Part shown: in pieces, positions 42,720 to 55,838 of the stretch
Numbering within the stretch: the first letter of the stretch is position 1
Layout: each line of letters starts with the position of its first letter
From: Actinernus sp. WN-2022
Lineage: Eukaryota; Cnidaria; Anthozoa; Actiniaria; Actinernidae
Reading direction: 5' to 3'
Length of the DNA: 64,000 nucleotides
Assembly (NCBI GenBank): GCA_030867875.1
Contig: JAOWCC010000577.1
Location: forward strand, 1,690,660 to 1,754,659
The notes under the pieces: generated by a model
Seen by the model: the letters and a program-made list of their open reading frames with translations, nothing else
What the model was told of the DNA's origin: nothing
The model's database searches: none
Position numbers and translations under genes: made by a program

Positions 42720-42932
42720 ATGGCGGCTGACAAGCGTTCACTTTATCATCTTGCTCCAACACAAACGCCTCCCCCTAGAATCAGGTGCAAAAAAAAACAT
42801 TGCTCAGATCAAACTAAATTCATTACTCGGATCTTGACCTGTAGGGATAACTTATTAATGTTTTTTGTTCAGGAGAACGCTCGTTCAAGGACGCTTGGCA
42901 TCTCCGGCAAGTTTCAACCAGCCCAATCCCAG
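42720..42932 (+). CDS. candidate 5' exons of an unidentified host gene
   Basis: ATG at 42720 (context AAAATGGCGGC) opens MAADKRSLYHLAPTQTPPP, donor CAG|GTGCAA after 42784. A second exon 42873-42932 (acceptor TTTTTTGTTCAG, donor CCAG|GTTTGT) continues in frame. Together about 42 residues with no recognised domain. Downstream exons were not identified. Could be spurious, but start context, splice sites and frame agree. Confidence 0.4.
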
Positions 42933-42993
42933 GTTTGTGATTCCCTTCAACACTCACTGACTCAGGCAGTCTGTTATTTATATTTTACTTTAA

Positions 42994-43205
42994 CGGGGAG
43001 CCGGGGTGGCGCAGTGGTTAAGTGCTTCGCCTCTCACCTCTGTGGCCCAGGTTCGATTCCCGGACGCGGCGCCATGCGAGTTAAGTTTGTTGGTATCTGA
43101 CTCATCGCCCTTGCTCCGAGGTTTTGGAACGACTTTAGAATACCCGTCCACTAAAACTTGGGAGTCGTAGCTACTGGCTACATACGGAACCCTACATACA
43201 TACAA
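42994..43205 (+). mobile_element. tRNA-derived SINE, second family
   Basis: Box A TGGCGCAGTGGTTAAG (about 43007) and box B GGTTCGATTCC (about 43050). The body includes CGACTTTAGAATACCCGTCC and TTGGGAGTCGTAGCTACTGG. The body is shared with an inverted fragment at 44315. Confidence 0.85.
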
Positions 43206-43226
43206 TTGGGTTGGGGTTAGGTGTCC

Positions 43227-43657
43227 CGGATCAGGTGTAGTTTACGATTTCACTTGACAAAGGAGTCGTAAACTACACCGACTCTAAAGTTTACGACTCC
43301 TTTTTCAAAACAAGATCAACCGCTAGTTGAGACTTCTATTAACTTGCCTGATACTTCCAAAACTTAACGTCTTTGTTTCCAAAGAAAAAAAAAACTTTCC
43401 CTGTTTAGCCTGAAAAAATATTAAGAAACTAATCTCGATTTACATAAAGACTGCGAGCCCATTCGAACCCGTGGGAATTCTTCAAAGTTGGAAGTTGTAA
43501 ACAACTCAATTAATTAAGATCTCAGCAAAAGATCAACTCACTGAAAGTGAAAGGTCTTTCTTGGAATTACCACATAATATTTATTGGTTTAACTTGAATG
43601 AATGTCATCGCATTATGAATTGTCAAGTGGAGTGACGTAATTACTACACCTGATCTG
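43227..43657. mobile_element. MITE with GATCAGGTGTAG inverted ends
   Basis: Left GGATCAGGTGTAGTTTACGA and right complement of CAGATCAGGTGTAGTAATTAC are inverted; a second inner match is CACTTGACAA. The interior contains a local hairpin around GTCGTAAACTACACC. No coding. Confidence 0.65.
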
Positions 43658-44314
43658 GTGTTGCTACATGTATATGAACGATGAACGAGTTTCATTTTGT
43701 AAATGATCAATGCATCATACATGTACATCATGGTTTTTGCTAGCAATAACTTTGGAACCTGGAAAATATCTGAAGTGACCCATTTCTAAATATTAAATAA
43801 ATTCTGATTTTAAAATACCCGTTCAGTTTCCAACCACGAACACTGTGATGACTGATGTAGCCAACAAACAGAAAAGTCTCCTTCGGCACTCGTTGATGCA
43901 TCGTGTTCTTTACGAATTCCCTAAGAGCAGGACAAAATAACTGGGTCTTAACTCCGAATATCGAAAGGCATGGAAATAAGTCTTTGATCGAACTCCATCC
44001 ATGTACTCTCATGTTGTCTTCCAAGCCTTTGAAGTTTAGAGGATGACATTTTTAAAGGTGCTTCACAGATGATAAAGATTCACATTGTGGAGAGCCTTGC
44101 TGTAAAACTGCTGGATTCTTGACTAATAATCTAAACTGTTACAATATACCTTCAGCTAGTCTCTTTGTGTCCATGCTTGTGTACCTAGACCATTGTGTAA
44201 TTTAATTGGCCATACCCACACTTGCATTGAGTGAGGAACACATACCTGGCATGCTTGTGTTTTACAAGACAAGTAGCCATGTAGCCACATATCCATCTCT
44301 ACACCATACAATTG

Positions 44315-44432
44315 CAGGTATGTATGTTGCCAGTAGCTACGACTCCCAAGTTTTAGTGGCCAGGTATTCTAAAGTTGTACAGAGGTTTTTTTCTCCGGGT
44401 TCGCCGGTTTTCCTCCCTCTGCAAAAACCAAC
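44315..44432 (-). mobile_element. SINE fragment, inverted
   Basis: On the minus strand reads AACTTTAGAATACCTGGCCA then TTGGGAGTCGTAGCTACTGG, matching the body of the SINE at 42994, preceded by CCGGCGAACCCGGAG. The tRNA head is missing. Confidence 0.7.
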
Positions 44433-46598
44433 ATGCTAATTAATTCCAATTCGATCTGAAGATTAGCCAGGGCCTGACTTTGATCAGGCTGTTTCAGGTC
44501 TCGAGTTTTTTTAAATGGTTTATGATTTTGATGAACAGTAGATCCAGAGAAGAGAAGCTCAAAATACACGATATGAAGATGAAAATTTAATATTAGACTT
44601 AGATAAAATCTTGATTACCGTAGATCTAGATTTTGACTTACAAGTATAAATCATGCACAATTAATGCACCAGTCAAAGTAAACCAGGTTATATGGGGCTT
44701 TGGTGGGGATTTAATACCTCATTGGCAGCAACATCCCAACTAGGTCGAGGATTCACACCTTTTGTAATACCAGTCTGTTAGTACATGGGGCAAGTAGGTG
44801 CGGATTGGTAGTTGCACAATCCAAGATGGTGGCGATTATTTGTGCAAAGAGGTTCACACGTGCATGTAGTATTCAACACATTCCCAAGCCAAGAGAACAT
44901 GACTTGCTTTTGAATTGTCTTTTTTCTTCTTCTATAATTCATTCTGACTATAAATATTTTGTAACATAATTTTTGGTGGCCTAGCTTAGTTTAGCTTTTA
45001 CAGTTATTCTAGGCCACCCAGTACCTTATCCAAGTCAATTTAATTTTTTTCTCATCTGTATTACTTTTACATGTTGGTATAAATAAAGTTGTTGTTGTTG
45101 TTGTTGTATTTATAACCACACTATTCATATTCAAATGAATCCATCGATAGGTTTATACTATTGTTTTAGATAACTTAGCACTTATTAATTTTTATTTTAT
45201 TTATTGAGAGGCTTCCATCAGTTGTACAGTATACAAACAATAAAACTAAGCTATACAACAATTGGACAAGTTAGCGAATGGACACGTCCAAACTAGGCTA
45301 ATCCCAAATAGTACACAAACAAATTCTGCCTCACTTTACCCAAGTGGGCTTTGGCAGATTATTGCCCTCACCTTTGCTGGGCAAGGCCTTTGTTTGCCAT
45401 TATACATGTATTTTGTAATAAAATCATGAATTTAAATAACATTAAAGCGAAAATTTTATCCAACACTTTGTGTTAGTGTAATCAATATGACTTTTGTCCC
45501 AGCAAACAGAGCTAGCTCTGACAATAGTTTATTATTATTAACTATTAAATGCAGAGGGGCAGCATAAAGAGTTTATTGACCTGGCAATAAATGTTTTATG
45601 GTGCCCCTCGATTAACATATCAATTTAACTGCTCATCATGTCTGGCAGGGATATCAATAGTGGGGTAGTCCCTTTCAATTAAATGTTATTTTATTTTATA
45701 TTTTATTTTATTAGCTTCGCCAACAGCAATATATAGAATGAAATATAAAGGAAAAGCATACACAAGCAAAAAAATACATTAGGTTGCAGGGGAACTGCAA
45801 CAGTGAATGGCCAATTACTGTGGGCCCATGTTAATCCCATCTAGGCAATGACCTGCACACCACAACCATGTGCTCTCAGTCAGGGCCTCAGTTGGATTCA
45901 GTAATCTACAGGTCGTCTAAGCACGGTCTTTTTAACCCACCTCCTCCCCTTATCCTTGCTGCATGTTATACTTTATAGCTACATTGTGTAGCTTATCAGA
46001 TTATTGCCCTCACCTTTGCTGGGCAAGGCCTTTGTTTGCCATATATATATTTTGTAATGAAATCATGAATTTAAATAACATTCAAAAACTCATGAATAAT
46101 TAATGAGCATTTTGTCCAATCAGATGAAGCAAATCAGTCACGTGCATGCTCCTTTATACCTGATAAAATCTTATCATTCAAAAAGGCCCGCGGAGGGATT
46201 TGAATTCTGTCCCAGGGGGAAACAGGGTTAATGATTGAGACAATGGAATTTCTATTGATGTTTCAGCTGTCTCATTGAATTGCTAATTAGGATGAACGTT
46301 TCATATAAAGAATACTAATGAACATGAAATTTTATATAAAGTTTCATCCTAATTAAGAATTCACTGATAAAGACCCAAAGATAGCAAAAAGTACACGGAA
46401 CATAAGGTACCTAGATAAAAAAATTTGCACTAAATTTACTAATATCAGCAAACTACCGAGATACACAGATAATATTTTTAAAATGAAGTTATCCAACTAC
46501 CATTACTTGTTTGCCAAGCCACTGTTTAGTTCCAATTATTAAACCAAACTCAAAGCCGTAAAATAAAAACGTATAATAAAAACGTACATTAAACTTAC
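44433..46598. other. no gene; LINE-like tail and dispersed direct repeats
   Basis: At 45070-45106 an AATAAAG(TTG)n tail marks the 3' end of a non-LTR fragment. A block of about 90 bp (CAGATTATTGCCCTCACCTT...) occurs at 45355 and again at 45997. A second block of about 115 bp (ATCCAACACTTTGTGTTAGT...) occurs at 45458 and at 47074. A local inverted repeat around ATTAGGATGAA lies at about 46285-46360. No ORF supported. Confidence 0.6.
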
Positions 46599-46723
46599 AT
46601 ATTTTGTGCCGGAGTCAAAAATTTAGAGTCTGCCGTCATGTCAGTCACATCGCTTTCCAAGTCTTGAACTTTATCGAGGTAAACCACGACACCAAATCCT
46701 TCAAGTGCAGGTTGTTCTTGCAT
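46599..46723 (-). CDS. candidate first coding exon of an unidentified host gene
   Basis: Minus-strand ATG at 46723 opens 41 codons (MQEQPALEGFGVVVYLDKV...) with a strict donor AT|GTAAGT at 46598. No domain recognised. The exon runs towards lower coordinates, so it would be convergent with the candidate gene at 42720. Downstream exons not found. Confidence 0.4.
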
Positions 46724-46907
46724 TGCAAAACGCCGCTTCAAACAACATAGTATGGTAATTTCTTCATGTCATTCCCTTGAGATATTCGTAATTGCAGGCG
46801 GTGATTACTCGAATATTTTGCATGGCGTTGTGAATACAAAGGTTCAATGGTTCATTAAGTAACCATTCCCTTGAGATGTGCGTCTTTCTTTCATTGCATT
46901 CTTAAAG

Positions 46908-47032
46908 CGTTTTTGAAGCCGTTTAAAACACTCGCAGCACGTGTTTTATCAAGTCTAAAAATTCTCTGGCTTCGCCCTCGAATTTTTAAACTTGATAAAA
47001 CACTGCTGTTCGTGTTTTAAACAGTACTTAAA
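46908..47032. repeat. foldback element
   Basis: Arms GTTTAAAACACTCGCAGCAC and its approximate complement GTGTTTTAAAC, with an inner pair GTGTTTTATCAAG / CTTGATAAAACAC around a short loop. Typical of hairpin-type MITEs. Confidence 0.7.
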
Positions 47033-47984
47033 GTGGCTATGTGTTCAGGTACATGTACATATATATAGCCAAACTTTTATCCAACACTTTGTGTTAGTGT
47101 AATGAGATTTGTCCCAGCAAACAGAGGTAGCCCTGACAATAGTTTATTATTATTAACTATTAAATGCAGGGGGGCAGCATAAACAAACAATAAGTATTTA
47201 CAAGTACAACAACACAATAACAAGTTTATTCGTACCATTTTGGAAATTACAATATGTAGAGAGAGAAAATAAAATAAAAAGTTGGGCTGGAAGGGCTGGA
47301 ATTCTTTATACAATTGTACCAAGATCTTACCATCTAACCCTAACCTCAGCCCAAGTTATCTTATAAGATCTTGATATTAAAATCTTATTTACTGGTAAAT
47401 CTCACATGACCTTTCCAAGTTCTTATTACATGTACTTTAAAAATCTTAAGAAAATACATTTGAATAATATATAAAAATGAAGGTACAAGATCTTGCATGC
47501 TTTTTTAGTTTGCAGCCACCAAGTGCTTTTCATGGATCATATGGTCAAGATCAGTCACCACCAGTAAGAGGTTAGAAATGAGAAGGAAATGTGTTATTGT
47601 GATTGAAATAGGATTTGCATTTCCCCTTGATTTCCAACTTCGTCACACACATCATCTTACCAATCAACCTTAATTACTGCCTCAAATGTTAATTATCATA
47701 AATATTAATTCAATATAATTATTTGAGTGAAAAGTAGAATACTATTTTCTTGATTTCAGAATACAAGGTAGCCCAAACTCTCTAATCATTAAAATATAAG
47801 CATTTGTATGGGAATTCAATGAACTTATTCTTAGACTAGGAGCTAGAAATATTGACTATTTGTGAATAAAATGGCAAGTTACCTTGCTGTCTGTGTTGTT
47901 ATATAGGGCTATGGTAATATAAATAAATAGTAAGCCGGTGTGATATTGTACAGTGAGTCGTTACTGTGTCTCCCAAACCAGTGG

Positions 47985-48375
47985 ATTGTACAATACAATA
48001 CAATACTTTATTTAACCACGTGTCACCTAGGAGCTTATACAACTCGTTTAAACGTGAATGTGAACAAAAGATAGGTAAATAAAAATACAAACAAACTTAT
48101 AGTTTTAAAAAGTTTAGATACACTTGATGTTTAAGAGTATTAAATAGTCTTAAAATATTACGAAGTCTTGAATACCGCCCAGAAACATGTGTACATTTTT
48201 TGCGAATTTTTCGCGAGCAGATCGCGAACAGTGTTCGCAATCTGTTCGCGAATTGCTCGCACCATGTTCGCGAATTGCTCGCACTTTGTTCGCAAATTGC
48301 TCGCGAAAATTTCGCGCAATGATCGCGATCAACTTCTGTGTTCGCAGTTGATCGCGGAACAACTCTTGACATTCA
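47985..48375 (-). repeat. repeat with TTCGCGAA-rich segment and LINE-like tail
   Basis: On the minus strand ends AATAAAGTATTGTATTGTAT. The part 48190-48360 has about ten spaced TTCGCGAA/GTTCGCAA-type motifs. A related, inverted copy lies at 59345-59530 next to a CR1-like RT fragment, so this is probably the 3' untranslated region of that LINE family (inference). ORFs through it on both strands are not coding. Confidence 0.6.
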
Positions 48376-51300
48376 TCTCGCTAGATATGACTTTGTGGAT
48401 CATCACTTCTTCAAGCTACGAAATCAAGCCATCACGCTTGTGTTGTAGATATTTCCCACATTGTCAAACGAAAATTCGGACCAGGCAGGAGGGAGGGGGC
48501 GTCTCAATTGCTTGGCCAATCAGCATTTCGGGAGAGTCATGTAGACAGTATGACGTCACATAGCAACGGAGTGAACGCTTCCCGTAAATTGTTCAGTTCA
48601 GCGTGAACGCTATTTAGTTAGGGACAAAAAGAGGTCAAAATTTGAGGTTTAACGTTGCTTTGTCCAACAATGTCATGTAAGTGTTGATGGTTTATGTCTT
48701 TATGTTACACATTTAATCGATTAATCAATCATCAAAAAAGTTTAAACCGCTCTAACAAGAAGTTAATTGAGCTCTTGTTGTTTTCCGGGGAGGACATTTT
48801 GGTTCGAAAAGAGCAGAACTTAGTTTACATATTTTCAGATTTCTCGAGATAACGGGTGAATTGTTAACCCAAACTAGGAGGTTTTATTCACACTTTCTTG
48901 ATCTTTTTGAGCAACTTAAGTATGCGACTTGTGTATGTTTGGTTCTGCTCATCAATCCTTTTGAGTGCTGAAGTTGCAGTTTGCTCGTTTGTTTGCCGTG
49001 TAAATACTAACAACATAGAGAAGGACAGCGAGGTAAAACGGTGCTGAAATTCGTTTAAAATTAGTCCAGACATACAATGTAGCTAAGAAACACAGAAAGA
49101 TACCCTGTAAGTTCTGTCGATTTTTGTCCAAGATTTATGTTAAAAATGGAAAACTAAAAACTCCATACGAATGCTATTAAAAAAGGCCATTTACATAGCT
49201 TGGGCTACCTGTGGTGTACTAGTGCTTATCGCCTAAAACTATGTTATTCGGCTTAAAAACAATAATCAGCCTATTGTTTTAGCCACAACAACCTCAAGCA
49301 GTTTAAGAGAGCCTTTAAGAGATACGGTACTCTCTTAAACAAATTATTATGTGCAGAATACCCTGGTACTTTGTTAATTAATAACACATTTTCATTAGTG
49401 ATCTTTTGAAGTGGCAGCTAGCTAGGGTTATCTGCAGTTTATAACCAAGGCCCCTTTATTTTTTCAACAACAATAAATCAATACAAATTATAGTAATTAG
49501 CGATTTGAACCATAATAGAAGCTTGGGCCTGCCTGTGATAAAAAAAAGCATATCTACAAATCATGATGCTCAGACTGACCCAATAATGGTTAACTCAAAA
49601 AGCAATACAACTCTCTCCCACTTCACCCAAAATTGTTTAGTGCAAATTTGGCTAGGCAGCATGATGTAACGCTAGTTTCTTCAATGAAATAATCACATTT
49701 TGATCAACTGTTTGATGGTGTAACAGAGATTGAACCAGAAGGGACAATTTGGCCCTTTTGCAAGTGACCTGGCATTTAATTTCCTTTGGAAGCAGACAAA
49801 ACGAGACAATTTGACCATTATCTTATTTTTTTCAACGGACAAAAATGTGTTTTTAAAGCGGGAATGGCACAATGGTGCAGCCTGGCTCATTCGCTGGTGT
49901 AATCATTGCCTCTAGCAATCTCCATATTCCTTTAAATATCTTGAATAATATTAATTAATAATAATAATTAATAATAATAATTATATAAGCTTGAGATTGA
50001 TTTATCAACTTCGTTGGTAGTCTGCATTGCTGGCTCTAGACAGCAAACGTTTGGGTGGGTGTGCTGCCCCAGGGTCCAAAACCTTACCCTATTTCAGACA
50101 ATAAAATATGATTTCAAGACCTGGGTCCTTTTCAGACCTGGGTCCAGTTGTTCAAAGGGTGAATAATGGTATCCACCGGAAAAATCCTGGGGGGGAGGGG
50201 GCTACTCCCATATATGGACTATATGGGGATGATCCGCTGGACAGGGTATGGTTAATCGAGTTTCTGGTCTTAGACAGGGTACCATTTTCACATCGACAGA
50301 TCTTGAACAGGGTATGGTATTTATCTAGTACTTTATTTATTATAATGCTTGATGAAGACTTTTTAGTTATGACACTCATTATACAAGATCACAAACACTG
50401 ACATCCAAGTACAGATAATTTGTTATTTGTCTTATAGAGGGATATAAAATTTCAACACTTTGTCTTGAACAGGGTATGGAAATTTGTGTTTTTTTGTCTT
50501 AAACAGGGTAAGGGTTTCAGAGCCCCAGCGGCACACCCCTACCCAAAAAATCCCTATATATCAGATGAAAGGTTTATAACAGTTATATATCCACTGGATA
50601 AGGATTGATCAGGTGGATAACATTATCCACCCTTTATTTTTGAACCAACTGGCCCATACCATGAACATGTGTACTCTTGCAATGACTCAACTAACATTGT
50701 GGGTAACTAATCAAGCTCCTTGATTCTTTTCAGCTGAACTTGAAAAACCAACAGAAAGAAAAGTTGTTAAAAATAGGATTTATACAGTATTGTATCTATC
50801 AGGAAATGTTCAGATTAAAAATTATTATTCTTTTGATTTTCATATGGATATTAAACTGACAAGAACTATGGTAATTCCCTCAGCCCAAAAATATCAAAAC
50901 AATCTGTCTCATTGCATGAGGATCGACAGGTCAGAAGATATAAATTATTTTGAAGTATGGGTTTGAAGAGCTCCTTTTCTTGTGGTGTGGGCTGGCATAA
51001 CTTACAGAATGCATTGCATTTGTCACTTTGGCTGCTACTGGTCGGAAGGCTGGGTGCTTTATCATATTATGTACCAAATGGCACATAGATATATGCCAGT
51101 ATAAAATCGGGGGGGGGGGGGGGAACTTTCGGTTAAAAATATTGGGGATGGGTGCCTTGGGGATGCTAATTGTAGATAAAGCTGAAAAATATGTACTCTA
51201 AAAAATACTTCACCTATTGAAAATGCAATACCCTAAACTTGAAATACCTAGTTTCCTGCAGGGCTTTGCATTACTGAGCAAATTATTTACAATCGATTTG

Positions 51301-52614
51301 TGTATATTTTAATTAGGAGGATAATTTGTTTAAAAAAATTGAAGTGCCAATTTCAACCCCTAAAATGACGAGCAACCCCAGCCACATATATTACATGTAA
51401 AGAGCCCCGGGTATAAAATATTAATGAAACATTTGGGATTGATTCCTAAAAAAAATTCTACACCTGTGCATCAATACAATTTTAATACATTACACGAAAT
51501 GACTGCACGAAATTATCTAATTTAGATTTTAATAAAACTAACAACATTTATACATACCAGTCCTCAGTGTAGGAACTCTCTCTCCAGCTTTAAATACGAA
51601 CTCAGAAATTTGAAACAGCAACTTCCAACATAGGTTATTCCAGTAAGAAAAACTAAGTCATTTTATTCAAGGTGGTTTAATTATTACTTATTTCTGAATC
51701 AACTGAATTCCCTTGCTTCACTTTTCCTTCGAGTTTGAGAGACTTCAATGTCGATCCTTTTGCTTGTACAACAATATACTTGTTTTCGTAGAGTAAAAGG
51801 GAATAATTACATGTTGTTCTGAAAAGTCATCGACTACATAATTTGCCAATTATGACTTGGCCCTGTCCTTCGCATTATCCTTGGTGAACAACAACATGGC
51901 GGCAGACTCGAACAAACTGACTTTTCACTTTGAAGGGATTGATGAGCAGTTCTACACAAGCCATCTTAACACAACTTTGCAGATAAGGAGTTGAACACCT
52001 CAGGAACTCAACCTCCTATTTTGAAGCCTGATTGTCATTTCTCCGGCCCTTAATTCCATTCAGCATTTTTGCGGTCCTTGCCGTTTCTCCCAAACGGCAG
52101 TTCCACTTATTCACAAAAAACCTACCAAAAACCTATTAAACAATACAATAAATTATCATAAGCCCGGCTCAAAACTGTCTTTGGTATATCCTTTTCTGGT
52201 AAATGGAGTTATATGACTGATATTTTGAGAAGTAATGTGAGAATTAGTTTTTTAGTAAATGCGATCGAGTAAAATAGCCGTGTTTTTATGCGCCGCCATA
52301 TTGAAAATCACTGAGCCATTGTGCGACGTCATACTGTCTACATGAGTGGTCCAGGGTTTTCCCTAGAGACGCCCCCCGTCCCTCCTGGGACCAGGTTATA
52401 TCGTGATCCGAAATTTCAACGAAATTTCGAAGCATACGTGTTTATTGCACAATTTCGTATTTTAACCTTTCATTCACCAGGATTAACGCATGACAAATTC
52501 GAATTCATGACAAACAATTTACAAACGTACCGTAAGATGGTTTTGGTAAATACCCTGCATACCAGAGGCGTCAAAAAGTCAAGATTACAATTTATAATAA
52601 TTTCGTAAAATGTC
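48376..52614. other. no gene recognised; several inverted-repeat elements
   Basis: AT-rich. Inverted arms of about 75 bp at 48481-48558 and 52323-52396 frame the segment. Two interleaved MITE-like pairs lie at 50050-50652. Poly-G tracts at about 50189-50200 and 51110-51122. ATG plus donor-like GTAAGT at 48669 is too short to call. No ORF with recognisable content. Confidence 0.55.
50144..50652. mobile_element. MITE of the CCAGTTGTTCAAA / GTGGATAA type, overlapping a second inverted-repeat element
   Basis: Left CCAGTTGTTCAAAGGGTGAA with TATCCACCGGA, right CCACCCTTTATTTTTGAACCAACTGG with TATCCACTGGATAA, inverted to each other. A second pair, TTGGGTGGGTGTGCTG at 50051 and its complement ending ACCCAAA at 50547, interleaves with it. 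The interior repeats GAACAGGGTATGG several times. Confidence 0.65.
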
Positions 52615-52699
52615 TAGACGGTTGCTTTACTTGATCTCTTGCTAACCTGAACAGGGGGGAAGGACACAACAGCCTAGGTCATCCAATTATCCAACCAAA

Positions 52700-55600
52700 T
52701 TGCTCTTATACTTCGGACACTTGCATTCCTAATGTAAGTGAATCTTATTCTCAAAGCCAGAAGCCACCTACATGTACCTTTGGCATTCCTAGCACCAGAG
52801 GTTTTAAGATAGCTTCTATTAATCTAGCTAGTTTATATAAACATACTGATCAGCTTAGGATCTATATGTTGTCTAAGTCTGTTGATATTTTGGCTATAAA
52901 TGAGACACGACTTGACCATACTATTTCAAACGGTGAAGTTAATATTCCTGGATACGTCATTGAGAGGAAGGATCGAAATAGATCTATCTGGAGGTGGTGT
53001 GGCTCTCTGCATTAGGAATACAATTAACTATAAACGCCTGACAAACCTCCGAGAAGATAATCTTGAGATAATTTGCATTCAAATAACCAAACCCAAGCCC
53101 AAGCCCTTTATTGTAGGATTACTTGGTATAGACCTCCGGGGTCTGCCATTGAAATCATGAACAAATTCGAATTAACTCTGGAAGATCTGGAAACCTATAA
53201 TATGGAGGTTAATATTATTGGAGATTTAAACTGTGATGTAGGAGCCACGCCACCAGACCATAAAACTCTAAAATTATTAGATATGTGCAATGTGTACCAA
53301 TATGACCAATTAATTAACCAGCCTACACGTGTAACACGGGATACATCCTCTACGATTGATTTGTTCTTAACAAATGATCCCTTAAAATTTTCTCATGTTG
53401 GTGTTTCGGATATTGGTTTGAGTGATCACTGCCTTGTATATGCTATAAGGAAAATTTGTACACCTAAGTCCAGCCCTAAGGTAGTAACAAGCAGATGCTT
53501 CAAAAACTTTGATCCGGTCAGTTTCAGAAACGATCTTTTGATGGCCCCATGGCATCTTGTTGAGACTGAAAATGAACCAAACAGGGCATGGGAAATATGG
53601 CAACGAATGTTTCTACACATTGCTAATATTCATGCTCCCCTAAAGAAAAAGAGAGTAAGGGGTAACTCGGCCCCCTGGATCACACCAGAACTTAAAAAGC
53701 TAATGTTTGAAAGGGATAAATATAATAAAATTGCTTCAAAATTTCCAACTGATGCCAACTGGACTAATTATAAGTTCTTAAAAAACAATGTAAATTATGC
53801 ATTCAAAGCAGCTAAAATAGAATACTATAACAGCTATTTTAAAGAAAACTATGGCAATATCAAAAATACTTGGAAAGGAATAAACAAGATTTTTGGGAAT
53901 GAATCTAAAACCACGATAATAAATAAACTTGAGGTAGGGGATAGCACATATAATACCCCCAGGGATATCAGTGCTACCTTAAATAAACATTTCTCAGAAA
54001 TCGGGCCATCTCTAGCCTCAGAGATCCCAGACACGCCTTCCAAGTTCACAGATTATATCACTCCTACAGAACATACTTTCAATTTAGAACATATTTCGAG
54101 TGATGAAATACTGAGATTAATTAATAAACTAGCATCTAACAAAGCCAGCGGGCTTGACAATATATCATCACGTCTTCTGAAGGAGGCTGCGCCGGTAGTT
54201 ACCCACTCTTTAACTTTTATAATCAATTCTTCAATCATTAGTGGAATTTTTCCAAATGAATGGAAGCTTGCCAGAGTTTCCCCAATATTCAAAGATGATA
54301 GTAAGACCGACCCTAACAATTATAGACCAATTTCGGTTTTACCTATCGTGAGTAAACTAATTGAAAGAATTGTTTTTAATCAATTTTATACATACTTAAA
54401 TGATAACAATTTATTAACTGAATCACAATCAGGCTTCAGACCCCTGTTCTCTACAGAAACTACTTTATTGGAAGCCACAAATGATTGGTTTGGAAATATT
54501 GATAATAATCTCTTAAATGGTGTAATATTCCTGGACCTAAAGAAGGCTTTCGACACCATGAATCACTCTATTCTACTACAAAAACTTGAGCTTTATGGTG
54601 TCAATTCTACATCTTTAGGTTGGTTTAGATCCTATCTCACTGAACGCAAGCAGAAAACCTTAGTTGATGGAGTGTTATCAGATTATTGTACCTTGAGCTA
54701 TGGAATCCCACAGAGATCAATATTAGGTCCTCTATTATTTATCCTATATATTAATGATCTCCCGTCTTGTAATTTGTTCTCTAAAACAAGAATGTATGCT
54801 GATGATACCACCTTAACCACCACAGCTGAGGATCCTAATCTCCTCCAACTTCAAATGAATCATGATATGAACATTATTCAATCATGGTTACAAGCAAATA
54901 AATTAACACTAAATATTAAGAAAACTAAATACATGCTAATAGGGAGTCATTCTAAACTTTCTCAAGTACAAAATAACTTTAAAGTTGAGATAAACAATAT
55001 TCCGCTAAAAAGGGAGGTAGTCTATAAATCCCTTGGACTCCTTATAGATGAAAACCTAATCTGGGACTCGCATATTGATGCAGTTTCAAAGAAAATATCT
55101 GCGGGTCTTGCAGTTTTAAAGCGTATAGGTCCTACTATACCTTTTGAAACTCGATTAAGCATGTACAAGGCATTGATTTTACCATACTTTGATCATTGTA
55201 GCTCTGTTTGGGGAAATATTGGCAAAGGACTATCTAATAGACTCCAACAACTACATAACAGAGCAGCAAGGATTATTACGCTCTCAAATTACGAAACACG
55301 ATCTAGTGACTTATTGGATGAGCTAGGCTGGGAAAAACTGGAACATAGGAGAACTAGACAACTTGCTATATTAATGTATAAAATCCACAACAATCTTTCT
55401 CCATTATATCTGAGAAAGATTTTTAATAATACTTCTAATGTCCACTCCTACAATCTGAGAAATTCTGAAATTAACTTGCATATTCCAAGACCTAAGTCAG
55501 AAGCAGCAAAATGTGGCCTTCACTACAGGGGGTCTGTCCTCTGGAATATAATCCCTGTGGAAGCAAGAGATCAAACTAGTCTAAATGGTTTTAAATCACG

Positions 55601-55838
55601 CCTATTAAATAAGACAATATTTGATAAATTACTGTAAATTAAGTTATTCTAGGAAATTTATTGTAGGACTAATAGTAGTAGGTTTTGAATGTATACATAG
55701 TAATAATTATAATGATTCTTATGTAAATTTTACTTTTTATTTCATTTAGTATTGTAATTAAGCTTAACTCACGGCTCTCTGGAAGACCATATTTGTGAAG
55801 TGACTCCGTGTTAAAATAAAGATTATGATGATGATTCT
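52700..55838 (+). pseudogene. CR1-like LINE with endonuclease and reverse transcriptase, nearly full ORF2
   Basis: APE-type endonuclease: KIASINLASL, ILAINETRLD (about 52895), GDLNCDV (53222), DIGLSDHCLVY (53410). RT in one long frame 53158-55637: KASGLDNISSRLL, ARVSPIFKDDSKTDPNNYRPIS, FLDLKKAFDTMNH (54530), GIPQRSILGPLLFILYINDLP region (54705), MYADDTTL (54793), then LGLLIDENLIWD and the C-terminal CR1-type region (SYNLRNSEINLHIPRPKSEA, GSVLWNIIPVEAR). Frame changes near 52985 and 53110-53130 break the endonuclease only. The 3' end is AATAAAGATTATGATGATGA at 55815-55838. This is the best-preserved LINE in the window. Confidence 0.93.

Noticed and set aside
48097..48563. ORFs across the TTCGCGAA-rich repeat
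   Set aside because: Open on both strands because of the repeat words; no protein family.
48669..48680. ATGTCAT followed by GTAAGTG as a host first exon
   Set aside because: Only two codons before the donor; no second exon could be linked.
51897..51992. ATGGCGGCAGACTCG ORF of about 32 codons as a host exon
   Set aside because: Good start context but no donor at a usable place and an early stop; insufficient support.
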